From positions 1-41,564 of the forward strand of contig CAJMRN010000007.1 in NCBI GenBank assembly GCA_905215815.1: a stretch of DNA of 41,564 nucleotides, read 5' to 3'. Positions 15,652 through 22,535 of this stretch are shown one piece after another (within the stretch, counting starts at the first letter, position 1; the number at the start of each line of letters is the position of its first letter). Source of the stretch: an uncultured bacterium (GTDB lineage: Bacteria; Actinomycetota; Coriobacteriia; Coriobacteriales; Coriobacteriaceae). The position numbers and the translations under genes are program-made. Under the pieces are notes generated by a model. It was not told the origin of the DNA and did no database searches. It saw only the letters and a list, made by a program, of their open reading frames with translations.

Positions 15652-16293
15652 ATGGTCTCGCGGGTTCTCTACCGACCGTTTGATACCGAAGACTTCGACG
15701 CCATCGCGTTGATTCTGCAGCAGCTTTGGCATAACAATTCGGATAACGATGAGTACAACCGCCTCGAGGCCGCGTGCGACCTCGCCTATTACCTTTCGTC
15801 TTCGACGTTTTCGCAGGTTGCCGTAATCGACGGTCAGGCGCGCGGCATTGCGCTCGCGCGTGCGGGACAGAGCTCCGGCGCCACCGTTAAGGAACATTGG
15901 CTGGATACCGAACGCGCACTGCTATCGCAAATGCGCGAGCTGGAGCCCGATGCCTGCGCCGAGTATCTATCGTTTGTGCGCGCAACCATCCGAACCAACA
16001 ACCGCCTGCTCGAAAGCAGCCCATTGCCACACGACAACGAGGTCACGCTGCTTGCCGTGGATCGCGATGTCCACGGACTGGGCGTTGGCTCGGTTTTGCT
16101 CGATGCCGCGGTCTCGCACCTGTCCTCGCTTGGAGCGACGAGGGCACACCTGTACACCGACTCCAACTGCTCGTGGAAGTTCTACGAGCTGCACGGCTTT
16201 AAGCGCACGGCCACGCACCGCGCCAACCGCGAAGAGCGCCGTCACGACATGCCGCGCGAAAGCTTCCTCTACGAACTCGACCTAACAGCCTAG
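15652..16293 (+). CDS. GNAT-family N-acetyltransferase
   Basis: A 213-residue protein with the GNAT fold order: N-terminal RPFDTEDFDAIALIL, a strand NEVTLLAVDRDVHGLGVGSVLLDAA in which the acetyl-CoA pyrophosphate loop (H-G-L-G-V-G) is seen, and a C-terminal YTDSNCSWKFYELHGFKR typical of motif B. An insertion of about 40 residues before the core (residues 75-120) is longer than in simple members. Substrate unknown; many such enzymes acetylate small amines or protein N termini. Transcribed away from purH; AGAGGC precedes the ATG at a short distance. Confidence 0.85.
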   Translation: MVSRVLYRPFDTEDFDAIALILQQLWHNNSDNDEYNRLEAACDLAYYLSSSTFSQVAVIDGQARGIALARAGQSSGATVKEHWLDTERALLSQMRELEPDACAEYLSFVRATIRTNNRLLESSPLPHDNEVTLLAVDRDVHGLGVGSVLLDAAVSHLSSLGATRAHLYTDSNCSWKFYELHGFKRTATHRANREERRHDMPRESFLYELDLTA

Positions 16294-16318
16294 GCCCAGC
16301 AGCCATACCTAGTCATTT

Positions 16319-16356
16319 AGGACTGTCCCCAGTGACTAGTCGTTGGGGACAGTCCT
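16319..16356. repeat. Perfect 13-bp hairpin with GGGGAC core
   Basis: AGGACTGTCCCCA (16319-16331) pairs perfectly with TGGGGACAGTCCT (16344-16356) across a 12-nt loop. The TTGGGGAC core recurs at 18523-18530 and, inverted, at 21785-21792, so it seems part of a dispersed repeat family. There is no T-tract. Confidence 0.65.
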
Positions 16357-16369
16357 CGTAGGTAACGCA

Positions 16370-16420
16370 TAAAAATGGGATGGGCTTTCCCCGACGGCTG
16401 TCGAGAAAAGCCCATCCCAT
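16370..16420 (-). terminator. Terminator after the DUF2207 gene
   Basis: ATGGGATGGGCTTT (16375-16388) pairs perfectly with AAAGCCCATCCCAT (16407-16420); on the minus strand it runs into TTTTTATG. It lies 12 nt past the stop of the DUF2207 gene. Confidence 0.85.
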
Positions 16421-16432
16421 AATTCACGACCG

Positions 16433-18379
16433 TTAGAACGTTCCGCCGCCGCCTCCGCCGACGCCGCCACCGCCGCCACCGGAAAAGCCGCCGCCGCTGC
16501 CGCCGCTCGAGCTATCGGAACTCGAAGCCAGCTCGCGGATGGTCTCGTGATACACATCGTTGAACGAATCGAGCGGAGACTCGTTGCCGTAGTGATGGTA
16601 ATACCACCAGTAGCAGGGGTAGTTGTCGTAGAAATCGTCGCTGTTGCGCAGATCCGCAGGCACGGCCTCGGCCAGCTGTCGCAGCACTTCTTTCGAAACG
16701 CCCAGGGCAACGCCCATCACCAGCAGTTTGTTCCACAAGATCAGGTCGCTGGGGATAGCCTCCTTCAGGCGCGTAAAGTCCTCGAGCCAATGCTTGAGCG
16801 CCTTGCAGCGAGCCGCCACCTCGGCGCCCTCCGGCGTGTAACGGCGGAAGGTGCAGCTCAGGACAAAGCCCACGATCGTGACGGGAATCGAGATCATAGC
16901 GGCGCCGACGTTGGCGTCCGCAAAGTCGGTATAGATCAGAGAGCCCAGAATGCCAAAGACAATGATGATGCCGAGAACCAGGCCGGCCACCATCGCGATA
17001 GTGCCATCCGATGCGATAAACTCGCGCGCCTCCAGCTTGCCCTTAACCGTGCTCTGATAGTCCTCGAGCTTGTCGCCAACAGATGTGGTGCGCTCGCTAG
17101 CGTACTCCTCCAGCTCGCTAAACGTGCGCGAACGGACTCCGTCCTTATCGGGCTTAACGCCGGCGAAGAAGACCTTGAGCACATCGCGATCGATGCCGTC
17201 CTTCTTGGCAGCCTTCCAGGCCTCGTCGGTCACCGTGATGCGATACGTCTGCTCCTCTTTTTCGCGACGGAGCAGGCCCTTCTTCTTGGCCTCGGTCGCT
17301 TCTTCCAGCTTGATCACGCGGTCGTCGGTCAGCTTCATCAGCGTGGCGATATATGCCTGATCGGGCACGTTGTTCCAGCTCATAAGAGCTGCAAGCACCG
17401 CGGGATGGTCGGCGGAGGGCACATCGCGGAAGTACTCGTCTTGGAAGAGCGGCTTGGGCTTGGGCCTGCGTAGCTTGAGCACAACGATTGTGCCGGTAAA
17501 GGCGACCGCCGCGACAACACTTAGCGCGGCAAGCGCATTGGCAATCATGCGAGCGTGAGCGCGGCGGGCGTTAGCTTCGTCGACCCATTCCTTCTCTTCG
17601 CTCAGGATCGTTGACATGCGCTCCTCGCTCGAAGCGGAAAGCCGAGGCACCCAATCGCTGGGGAAGGCGATGCGCGCCTCGGCGAATTCGCCCTGATGCA
17701 CGCAGGGAATGGTATAGGTGACCATGGGTTCGTCCGCATCGAGCGACACGTCGCCCGTCAGCGGGCCGTGGCCCCATGCGCGGAAGTTATCGCCCTTGAC
17801 GGCCGCCGTCCCGGCGGCGGCATTTGCGAAGTACACTTCCATCTCGACGTCATCGGAATCCGCAGACCAGCCGTCACCCACAAATTTCCAATAGAGCTCG
17901 GCGGTATCGGCCCAGTTCATAACCGCACCGGTCATGGTGTAGCTCACGTAATAGATCGCGCTGTCACCGCTCTCGTGGGGGCTGAACACCTTGATTCTCA
18001 CGCCATCGTCGGACTGTTCCACCGTGTAAACGCCGTCGTCGCCTTTGTTTGCGCTGTCGACCTTGTTAAACGCGGTGTCGTCTTCCTCGACGCTCAGCAC
18101 ATCGACGGTCGCCGTGCCGCCCTGCTGGTTGGTGCCCGTATTGATCTCCCAAAACACGCCGTTGATGTCGTCATCGAAATCAAACTGGCGTCCCTCGACA
18201 ACGGTCAGCGAGCCGTCGGCCTCGACCGTGGCACCGATATAGGTTTGGGTCATGGAGTAGCCGTCGGCGTGCGCGGCGACAGGCAGCAGCAACAACGCAA
18301 GCGCGACGAGCACGCAGACGGAAGCGAATCGCGCAAACAGGCAGCGCTGCCGACAAGTATTGGCAACGGGGGCGTTCAT
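16433..18379 (-). CDS. DUF2207 domain membrane protein
   Basis: A 648-residue protein with a signal peptide (residues 1-38, hydrophobic core VCVLVALALLLLPVAAHA), an extracellular beta-rich DUF2207 domain (about 40-270, with the typical WADTAELYWKFVGDGW), one membrane helix near 285-305, a cytoplasmic part, two more helices near 460-510, and a C terminus made almost only of glycine and serine. DUF2207 proteins are widespread in actinobacteria and firmicutes; their job is unknown. The start at 18379 is chosen for AAAGGA 7 nt upstream and because it gives the signal peptide a sensible N terminus. The Gly-rich end is usual in this family. Confidence 0.88.
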   Translation of the reverse strand: MNAPVANTCRQRCLFARFASVCVLVALALLLLPVAAHADGYSMTQTYIGATVEADGSLTVVEGRQFDFDDDINGVFWEINTGTNQQGGTATVDVLSVEEDDTAFNKVDSANKGDDGVYTVEQSDDGVRIKVFSPHESGDSAIYYVSYTMTGAVMNWADTAELYWKFVGDGWSADSDDVEMEVYFANAAAGTAAVKGDNFRAWGHGPLTGDVSLDADEPMVTYTIPCVHQGEFAEARIAFPSDWVPRLSASSEERMSTILSEEKEWVDEANARRAHARMIANALAALSVVAAVAFTGTIVVLKLRRPKPKPLFQDEYFRDVPSADHPAVLAALMSWNNVPDQAYIATLMKLTDDRVIKLEEATEAKKKGLLRREKEEQTYRITVTDEAWKAAKKDGIDRDVLKVFFAGVKPDKDGVRSRTFSELEEYASERTTSVGDKLEDYQSTVKGKLEAREFIASDGTIAMVAGLVLGIIIVFGILGSLIYTDFADANVGAAMISIPVTIVGFVLSCTFRRYTPEGAEVAARCKALKHWLEDFTRLKEAIPSDLILWNKLLVMGVALGVSKEVLRQLAEAVPADLRNSDDFYDNYPCYWWYYHHYGNESPLDSFNDVYHETIRELASSSDSSSGGSGGGFSGGGGGGVGGGGGGTF

Positions 18380-18511
18380 AGGCACATCCTTTGTCTGTAA
18401 AACCAACATCGCCATTGTCCCACGTTTGCGGACACACATGACGAATATCTGGGCCAACGGAACGTCAAATGGGACAAAAGTCCCACCCGAGTCTGGCACT
18501 TAGGGACGTTC

Positions 18512-18550
18512 CTAATGATCTATTGGGGACGGAGGAAAACGGATCATTGG
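18512..18550. repeat. Dispersed 31-bp GGGGAC repeat, copy A
   Basis: TGATC and GATCA arms flank the conserved core TTGGGGACGGAGGAAA (18523-18538). The 31-bp unit recurs inverted at 21769-21799 with 28 of 31 positions the same. Just upstream is TTAGGGACGTTCCTAA (18500-18515), a palindrome with the same GGGAC theme, and further on TTTGGGACGTTC at about 18583-18594. The cluster fills the gap between the DUF2207 gene and gluQRS. Confidence 0.65.
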
Positions 18551-18771
18551 GTTGAACCGACGGACTGCAACAAATTTGTCGTTTGGGACGTTCTTTGGCC
18601 GAGTCCCGCGCCAACGATAGATACCACTTCACAGCTCCGTCACAGGTGTAGCGGCTTTGTGTGGGCGCGGCATGCGCTGATTGAGCCGTCAGTCGAGGGG
18701 CATAAACCAATTGAGCGAAAACGGTTGCCCCTTTCCCGTTCGCTCGAGGATCATGTCCCCCTTTTCCGCGG
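18551..18771. other. Intergenic stretch without a recognisable gene
   Basis: Apart from the GGGAC-type repeat fragments at its left end, I see no supported gene here. Open frames through it are short or continue without a ribosome site. It leads into a strong orphan terminator. Confidence 0.4.
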
Positions 18772-18806
18772 AAACCCCGGCAGTTGCGAAGAGCTGCCGG
18801 GGTTTC
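18772..18806 (+). terminator. Orphan strong terminator
   Basis: A perfect 12-bp stem, AAACCCCGGCAG (18772-18783) with CTGCCGGGGTTT (18794-18805), and a 10-nt loop. Followed by TTTCTGT on the plus strand and TTTCCG on the minus strand. No annotated gene on either strand ends next to it, so it may mark the end of an unrecognised RNA or a lost gene. Confidence 0.7.
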
Positions 18807-18930
18807 TGTCGTGTATAAGGCCGAGTCGGCGTACGGCGATCGAGACGTTGGGCCGCAGACCCACCGTGCGCAATGCGCAGCGCCGCCAACTTGCGAGCCA
18901 CGGAAACGCCTTCCCTACCGTGCCCCGCGC

Positions 18931-18936
18931 TATACT
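18931..18936 (+). promoter_or_regulatory. -10 element of gluQRS, possibly leaderless
   Basis: TATACT lies only 7 nt before the chosen ATG (18944-18946), and no Shine-Dalgarno sequence is present between them. A transcript from this -10 would begin at or next to the start codon. No good -35 is seen. Confidence 0.5.
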
Positions 18937-18943
18937 CGTCCGC

Positions 18944-19954
18944 ATGGATATCAAAACACGCAACATACCAACGCCCGCCGCGGATGCGCCAACGACGCAG
19001 CCTGCCTCCGTTCCCGCACCTGTCGTGGGCCGTTTTGCCCCGTCGCCCTCGGGCCGCATGCACCTGGGCAACGTGTTCAGCTGCCTGTGCGCGTGGCTTT
19101 CGGCCCGCAGCCAGGGCGGCAGCATCGTGTTGCGCATCGAGGACCTGGACGATCGCTGCAAGCGCCCGGAACTTGCCGCTCAGCTGATTGACGATCTGGC
19201 CTGGCTAGGGCTTCAGTGGGACGAAGGCCCCTACTACCAGCACGATCGCCTCGACCTGTACGAGAGCGCCTTGCACCAGCTGCAAGACGCCGGCCTCACC
19301 TATCCCTGCTTTTGCACGCGCGCCGAGCTCCACGCCGCGAGCGCACCGCATGCCAGCGACGGCACGCCCATCTACCGCGGCGCCTGCAGAGACCTTTCTG
19401 CCGAAGAGGTCGCCCGCCGCAGTGCCCTGCGCGCCCCGGCCACGCGCCTGCGCGTGCCCGACATCGACGACCTCGCGGGCGACGTGATCGAATTCGTGGA
19501 CCGCACGTACGGGGCCCAATGCGAGGCGCTCGCCACCGAGTGCGGCGATTTTTTGGTGCGCCGCAGCGACGGCGTGTTTGCCTACCAGCTAGCCGTGGTG
19601 GTCGACGACGCCGCCATGGGCGTCACCGAGGTCGTGCGCGGATGCGACCTGCTAGGCTCCACGCCGCGCCAAATCTACCTGCAGCATCTGCTGGGACTTC
19701 CCACGCCGCACTACGCGCACATTCCGCTGCTCATGTCGCCGGACGGTCGCCGCCTTTCCAAGCGCGACCGCGACCTGGACCTGGGCGAACTACGCGCCCG
19801 CTTTGGCACGCCCGAGGCGCTGCTGGGCTGGCTCGCCGGGCAAACGGGCATCGCGCCGGACGCCACGTCACGCTCTGCCGAGCAGCTGGTCGAGCACTTT
19901 AGCTGGGACGTTATCCGCGCACACCGGGAGAACATCACCATAACGGCCGAGTAG
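18944..19954 (+). CDS. gluQRS: Glutamyl-Q tRNA(Asp) synthetase
   Basis: A 336-residue class I synthetase core without the C-terminal anticodon-binding domain of GltX, as expected for GluQRS, which attaches glutamate to queuosine in tRNA(Asp). Seen: the HIGH-like GRFAPSPSGRMHLGN (residues 29-43), the zinc ligands in YPCFCTRAEL and YRGAC, and the KMSKS-like RRLSKRDRDLD. The N-terminal 28 residues are a Pro/Ala-rich extension. The start at 18944 lacks a ribosome site but sits just after a -10 box, suggesting a leaderless message. A start nearer PVVGRFAPS is the alternative. Full-length GltX must be encoded elsewhere. Confidence 0.9.
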   Translation: MDIKTRNIPTPAADAPTTQPASVPAPVVGRFAPSPSGRMHLGNVFSCLCAWLSARSQGGSIVLRIEDLDDRCKRPELAAQLIDDLAWLGLQWDEGPYYQHDRLDLYESALHQLQDAGLTYPCFCTRAELHAASAPHASDGTPIYRGACRDLSAEEVARRSALRAPATRLRVPDIDDLAGDVIEFVDRTYGAQCEALATECGDFLVRRSDGVFAYQLAVVVDDAAMGVTEVVRGCDLLGSTPRQIYLQHLLGLPTPHYAHIPLLMSPDGRRLSKRDRDLDLGELRARFGTPEALLGWLAGQTGIAPDATSRSAEQLVEHFSWDVIRAHRENITITAE

Positions 19955-19969
19955 CCAAACGCCTTGCCG

Positions 19970-20695
19970 CTACACAACATCCCAAGGCTGGAGCTCGTCG
20001 CCCAGGTGAACGATGCAGTCGTAGAGTACGGTGTGACGCTCGGCCGGATTGGCATCCCGATGAAAATGCCCGTAGTACCAGCGCTTGTAATCCAAGCGGT
20101 CTTCCAGCTCATCGAAAAATGCCGTCAGCCAATCAACGGCGGGATAATTCCAGCCAGGCCCCGGATAGAGCGTGGGCGAAAGCATGCGCGTAGAGCAGGT
20201 GTGGGTGATCACGTAGTCGACCTTCCAACCCACGCTGTCGAGCTTTGTCCGCGCCTCCTCAAAGTTACGCTCGTCCGGCAGCTCCTGTGGCCACCAGCTG
20301 GAATAAGGAATGCGGTATTCCTTATCCACACTCGTGGCGCCGCCCATGGTAAAGATCGTTGAGCCGTCAAACTCAAAAACCTCGCCACGCGTCAGGCGCC
20401 GTATGGGAGAGGTATCCGACAGGCGCTGCGTCAGCCCACCGTGCCACAACTCCATGGGTCGCTCCGCCCAGTGATCGAAACGCTCGTGGTTGCCGTCGAC
20501 GAACAGCACGGTATAGGGGCGCGACTCCAGCCAAGCGATGTCGGCGCACTCCTCGGCAGAGAAATCCCACGGAAAGCCAAAGTCGCCCGCAACAATCAGA
20601 TAGTCGTCGCTCGTCAGACTATCCCCAAGCTCCCAATCGCGCAGCTTTTGCATGTCGAGGCCGCCGTGAATATCGCCTGTCACATAGACCGTCAT
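19970..20695 (-). CDS. Metallophosphoesterase
   Basis: A 241-residue calcineurin-like phosphoesterase. The metal-binding motif set is complete: DIHGG (residues 8-12), GDFGFPWD, DGNHERFD, a later THT, and GHFHRD near the C terminus. Substrate is not evident; relatives act on nucleotides, nucleic acid ends or phosphoproteins. Its ATG overlaps the stop of the preceding phosphoesterase gene by 4 nt (ATGA), so the two are translationally coupled. It converges with gluQRS, the stops being 15 nt apart. Confidence 0.88.
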   Translation of the reverse strand: MTVYVTGDIHGGLDMQKLRDWELGDSLTSDDYLIVAGDFGFPWDFSAEECADIAWLESRPYTVLFVDGNHERFDHWAERPMELWHGGLTQRLSDTSPIRRLTRGEVFEFDGSTIFTMGGATSVDKEYRIPYSSWWPQELPDERNFEEARTKLDSVGWKVDYVITHTCSTRMLSPTLYPGPGWNYPAVDWLTAFFDELEDRLDYKRWYYGHFHRDANPAERHTVLYDCIVHLGDELQPWDVV

Positions 20696-21330
20696 CGGAT
20701 CACCACTTCCCTCTTATAGGCTTCGAGATCGTGCTCGATCTGCTCGTCACCCGTGGCGTTGACCCACCACGGCCATTTAACGCACCGCATCGGCTCGTCT
20801 ACCTGCGCAAACCACGACCTGAGCTCATCCAGACTTCCCGGGGCGTAGCCGTTAGCGTCCATGCCCACGTCATAGCGCAGCAACCCCTGTCTGAGGTTGA
20901 ACTTGTTGTACGAGCCGCCGCAGCTGTGGATATGCCCGTGCAGATGCCAGCTGCCGTGCGACATGCCCTGCCAGTCGACCATGGGATAGTGACTCAGCAC
21001 GATTTTTTGGCGGTCGATCTTGAGCACGCAAATGGGCGGCTCAACGATAAAAGCATCCGCTACCGCAGACTGCGTCCAGTCTTTGTCGTGATTGCCGGGC
21101 AGCAGATGAACGCGCTTGCATGTAATGCTTTTGCGCAGCTCATAGGCGTCTTGGACCGTCATCTTAAAGCTGAAGTCGCCCAAGATATAGAGCTCGTCAT
21201 CCGCAGCAACCTTGCTGTTAATGTTGGCGACCATGGCGTCGTTCATCTGCGCAACAGCCGACCAAGGCCTATCGCTAAGCCGTAGCATGTTCTCGTGTCC
21301 AAAATGAGTATCGCTGGTAAACCAGATCAC
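20692..21330 (-). CDS. Metallophosphoesterase, second of a coupled pair
   Basis: A 212-residue phosphoesterase that starts VIWFTSDTHFGHENML; D-x-H, GDFSF, LPGNHDKDW and HLHGHIHS give the full metal site. This short subgroup (T-H-F-G-H-x-N) is often annotated simply as a metallophosphoesterase. The GTG at 21330 is preceded by GGAGG at 5 nt, better than the ATG at 21360, which would put the ribosome site inside the gene. It is followed by the 19970-20695 gene with a 4-nt overlap, and comes 40 nt after a small membrane protein gene. A heterodimer or sequential action of the two esterases is possible but unproven. Confidence 0.87.
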   Translation of the reverse strand: MIWFTSDTHFGHENMLRLSDRPWSAVAQMNDAMVANINSKVAADDELYILGDFSFKMTVQDAYELRKSITCKRVHLLPGNHDKDWTQSAVADAFIVEPPICVLKIDRQKIVLSHYPMVDWQGMSHGSWHLHGHIHSCGGSYNKFNLRQGLLRYDVGMDANGYAPGSLDELRSWFAQVDEPMRCVKWPWWVNATGDEQIEHDLEAYKREVVIR

Positions 21331-21370
21331 GGGGACCTCCTGTTGCTGCGGGGCATCCATCCCTTAGGGC

Positions 21371-21610
21371 TTACCCTTCATTTTTCCATCCAAACGGGTC
21401 AAGCACCCAAAAAATCAGATCGAGCACGCCGCCGGTTATCATGGCGCCGGCAAGGGCCATGCAAACGTGCAGAGAGCTGACACTTCGGAGCACGTCGAAC
21501 GGCCCCAGAACAGCCAGCAGCGCGACCGCTGCGCCGGCAAGGCACAACGCGAGGCACGGCCCCGCGTCCTTGACGCATTTCTTTGCGAGATGCTTGGTGT
21601 TGTCACTCAT
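21371..21610 (-). CDS. Small membrane protein
   Basis: A 79-residue protein with a short charged N terminus (MSDNTKHLAKKCVKDAG) and two hydrophobic helices, about residues 18-37 and 46-68. ATG at 21610 is preceded by AAGGAG at 10 nt; upstream in-frame sequence is Cys/Arg-rich and unconvincing. No known family recognised. It lies upstream of the two metallophosphoesterases on the same strand and could be co-transcribed with them. Confidence 0.55.
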   Translation of the reverse strand: MSDNTKHLAKKCVKDAGPCLALCLAGAAVALLAVLGPFDVLRSVSSLHVCMALAGAMITGGVLDLIFWVLDPFGWKNEG

Positions 21611-21724
21611 CAAAATCGAACTCCTTAGAGGGTCGCTGTTCGGGTACATGCCGCCGCGGCAGAGCAGGGCGGCAGGGCAAGTGTCACATGTCGTGCGGAC
21701 ACAGCTGAAAGCCCCCGCGCAAAA

Positions 21725-21760
21725 AACAGCGCGCCGCAGGATTCGTATCACCTGCGGCGC
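21725..21760 (-). terminator. Terminator downstream of the ATPase remnant
   Basis: A perfect 10-bp stem GCGCCGCAGG (21731-21740) / CCTGCGGCGC (21751-21760). On the minus strand it is followed by GCTGTTTTTTG, a proper T-tract. It would have served the decayed minus-strand ATPase gene at 21897-22100. Confidence 0.75.
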
Positions 21761-21768
21761 ACCGAAAA

Positions 21769-21799
21769 TGATCCGCTTTCCTCCGTCCCCAACGGATCA
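21769..21799. repeat. Dispersed 31-bp GGGGAC repeat, copy B
   Basis: TGATCCG and CGGATCA arms (21769-21775 and 21793-21799) enclose the inverse of the core seen at 18523-18538. Compared on the opposite strand with copy A, 28 of 31 positions agree, and the arms here pair better. Not a coding remnant as far as can be seen. Confidence 0.65.
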
Positions 21800-21896
21800 G
21801 CTGAGTTGGTGCCGCTTGACGGAGAGGAAGGAGCCGGCGGCGTCACGAGCTGTGGCAATGTCGCTAGGCATAGGAAACAGACGCGCTCCAAACGCC

Positions 21897-22095
21897 CTAA
21901 GCCCCAAGCCTACCCATTAAGAAATCGACTGCAGAAACGATTTTGATGCCGTCGATGTCGGTCGGATGGCTCCCCTGACGAACGACGATGATCTTCTCGT
22001 AACCGCCGGTAATCTTCTCGAGCGATCTGAGTTCAAATGGACGCAGCTCGCGCTTACGCGTCGCCTCCTCGTCAATCGACTCCGTGACTGGACGT
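21897..22095 (-). pseudogene. 3' remnant of an AAA-type ATPase (DUF4143-like)
   Basis: Reading the minus strand from about 22085 to the TAG at 21897 gives TESIDEEATRKRELRPFEL, then SLEKITGGYEKIIVVRQ and DGIKIVSAVDFLMGRLGA. This matches the usual C-terminal end of AAA ATPases with a DUF4143 domain (V-T-E-S, R-E-x-R-P-L, then a Y-K-x-I/V strand and DGI...DFL). Just upstream the frame is broken: one base seems lost at VQ-VTES, and a TGA follows. Only some 65 codons of a normally 400-residue protein remain. Family assignment is from memory of the motif, not a search. Confidence 0.6.
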
Positions 22096-22168
22096 CACGA
22101 AAGGCTATCAGCTATTCGAGATATTGATTTCTAGGAACCATCTGGTTCTCCATTGCTCGTCCCAATCT

Positions 22169-22241
22169 GCAAGTTTTTCTCATCGAATGACAAGAACTTG
22201 CGAATTCTGCAAGTTCTTCTCATGTCGTGATAAGAACTTGC
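22169..22241. repeat. Two tandem palindromes, 40-bp period
   Basis: Unit 1 (22169-22201) has arms GCAAGTTTTT/AAGAACTTGC, unit 2 (22209-22241) arms GCAAGTTCTT/AAGAACTTGC, each around a 13-nt centre. The centres share CTCAT and GA but otherwise differ. Start-to-start distance is exactly 40 bp, so both would lie on nearly the same face of the helix. It lies 295 nt before the helicase gene and about 75 nt before the ATPase remnant. Candidate operator pair. Confidence 0.7.
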
Positions 22242-22535
22242 ATATCCGTCCGTGGCCATTTGCAGTCGGATTCCGGCGAGGCCATGACAAGCAGCTTGCC
22301 ACATGGCCGACACGGAGCCATGGCATGCGCGGAATCTTGGGGGCAGGACTTCTCCCGGCAACCTATAAGACAAAAACACATACACATAGATAGAGAGAAG
22401 CCCAGCAAGACACGACGCCAAGGCCGCAGCCACAAACTTGAGTGGCCGATAGTTTAAAAATCACATACGCCCAAAACACGAACGATCGATCTGTTATCCT
22501 GGCGCCAACATAGTCTTTCGAAAGGTTTGGCCAGG
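22242..22535. other. Leader region of the PLD-helicase gene
   Basis: About 290 nt without a supported gene. It is locally A-rich from 22366 to 22500, so the helicase promoter is probably there, but no pair of hexamers is convincing. AAAGG at 22521-22525 is the ribosome site, 10 nt before the chosen ATG. Confidence 0.45.

Noticed and set aside
16547..17473. 308-codon open frame opposite the DUF2207 gene
   Set aside because: No motif or ribosome site; lies fully inside a clear gene on the other strand.
20359..21285. 308-codon open frame opposite the metallophosphoesterases
   Set aside because: Arg/Pro/His-rich antisense shadow of two genes with complete catalytic motifs.
22169..22241. Possible short CRISPR array
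   Set aside because: Only two units, each a palindrome with variable centre and no spacer-like sequence between; no cas genes.
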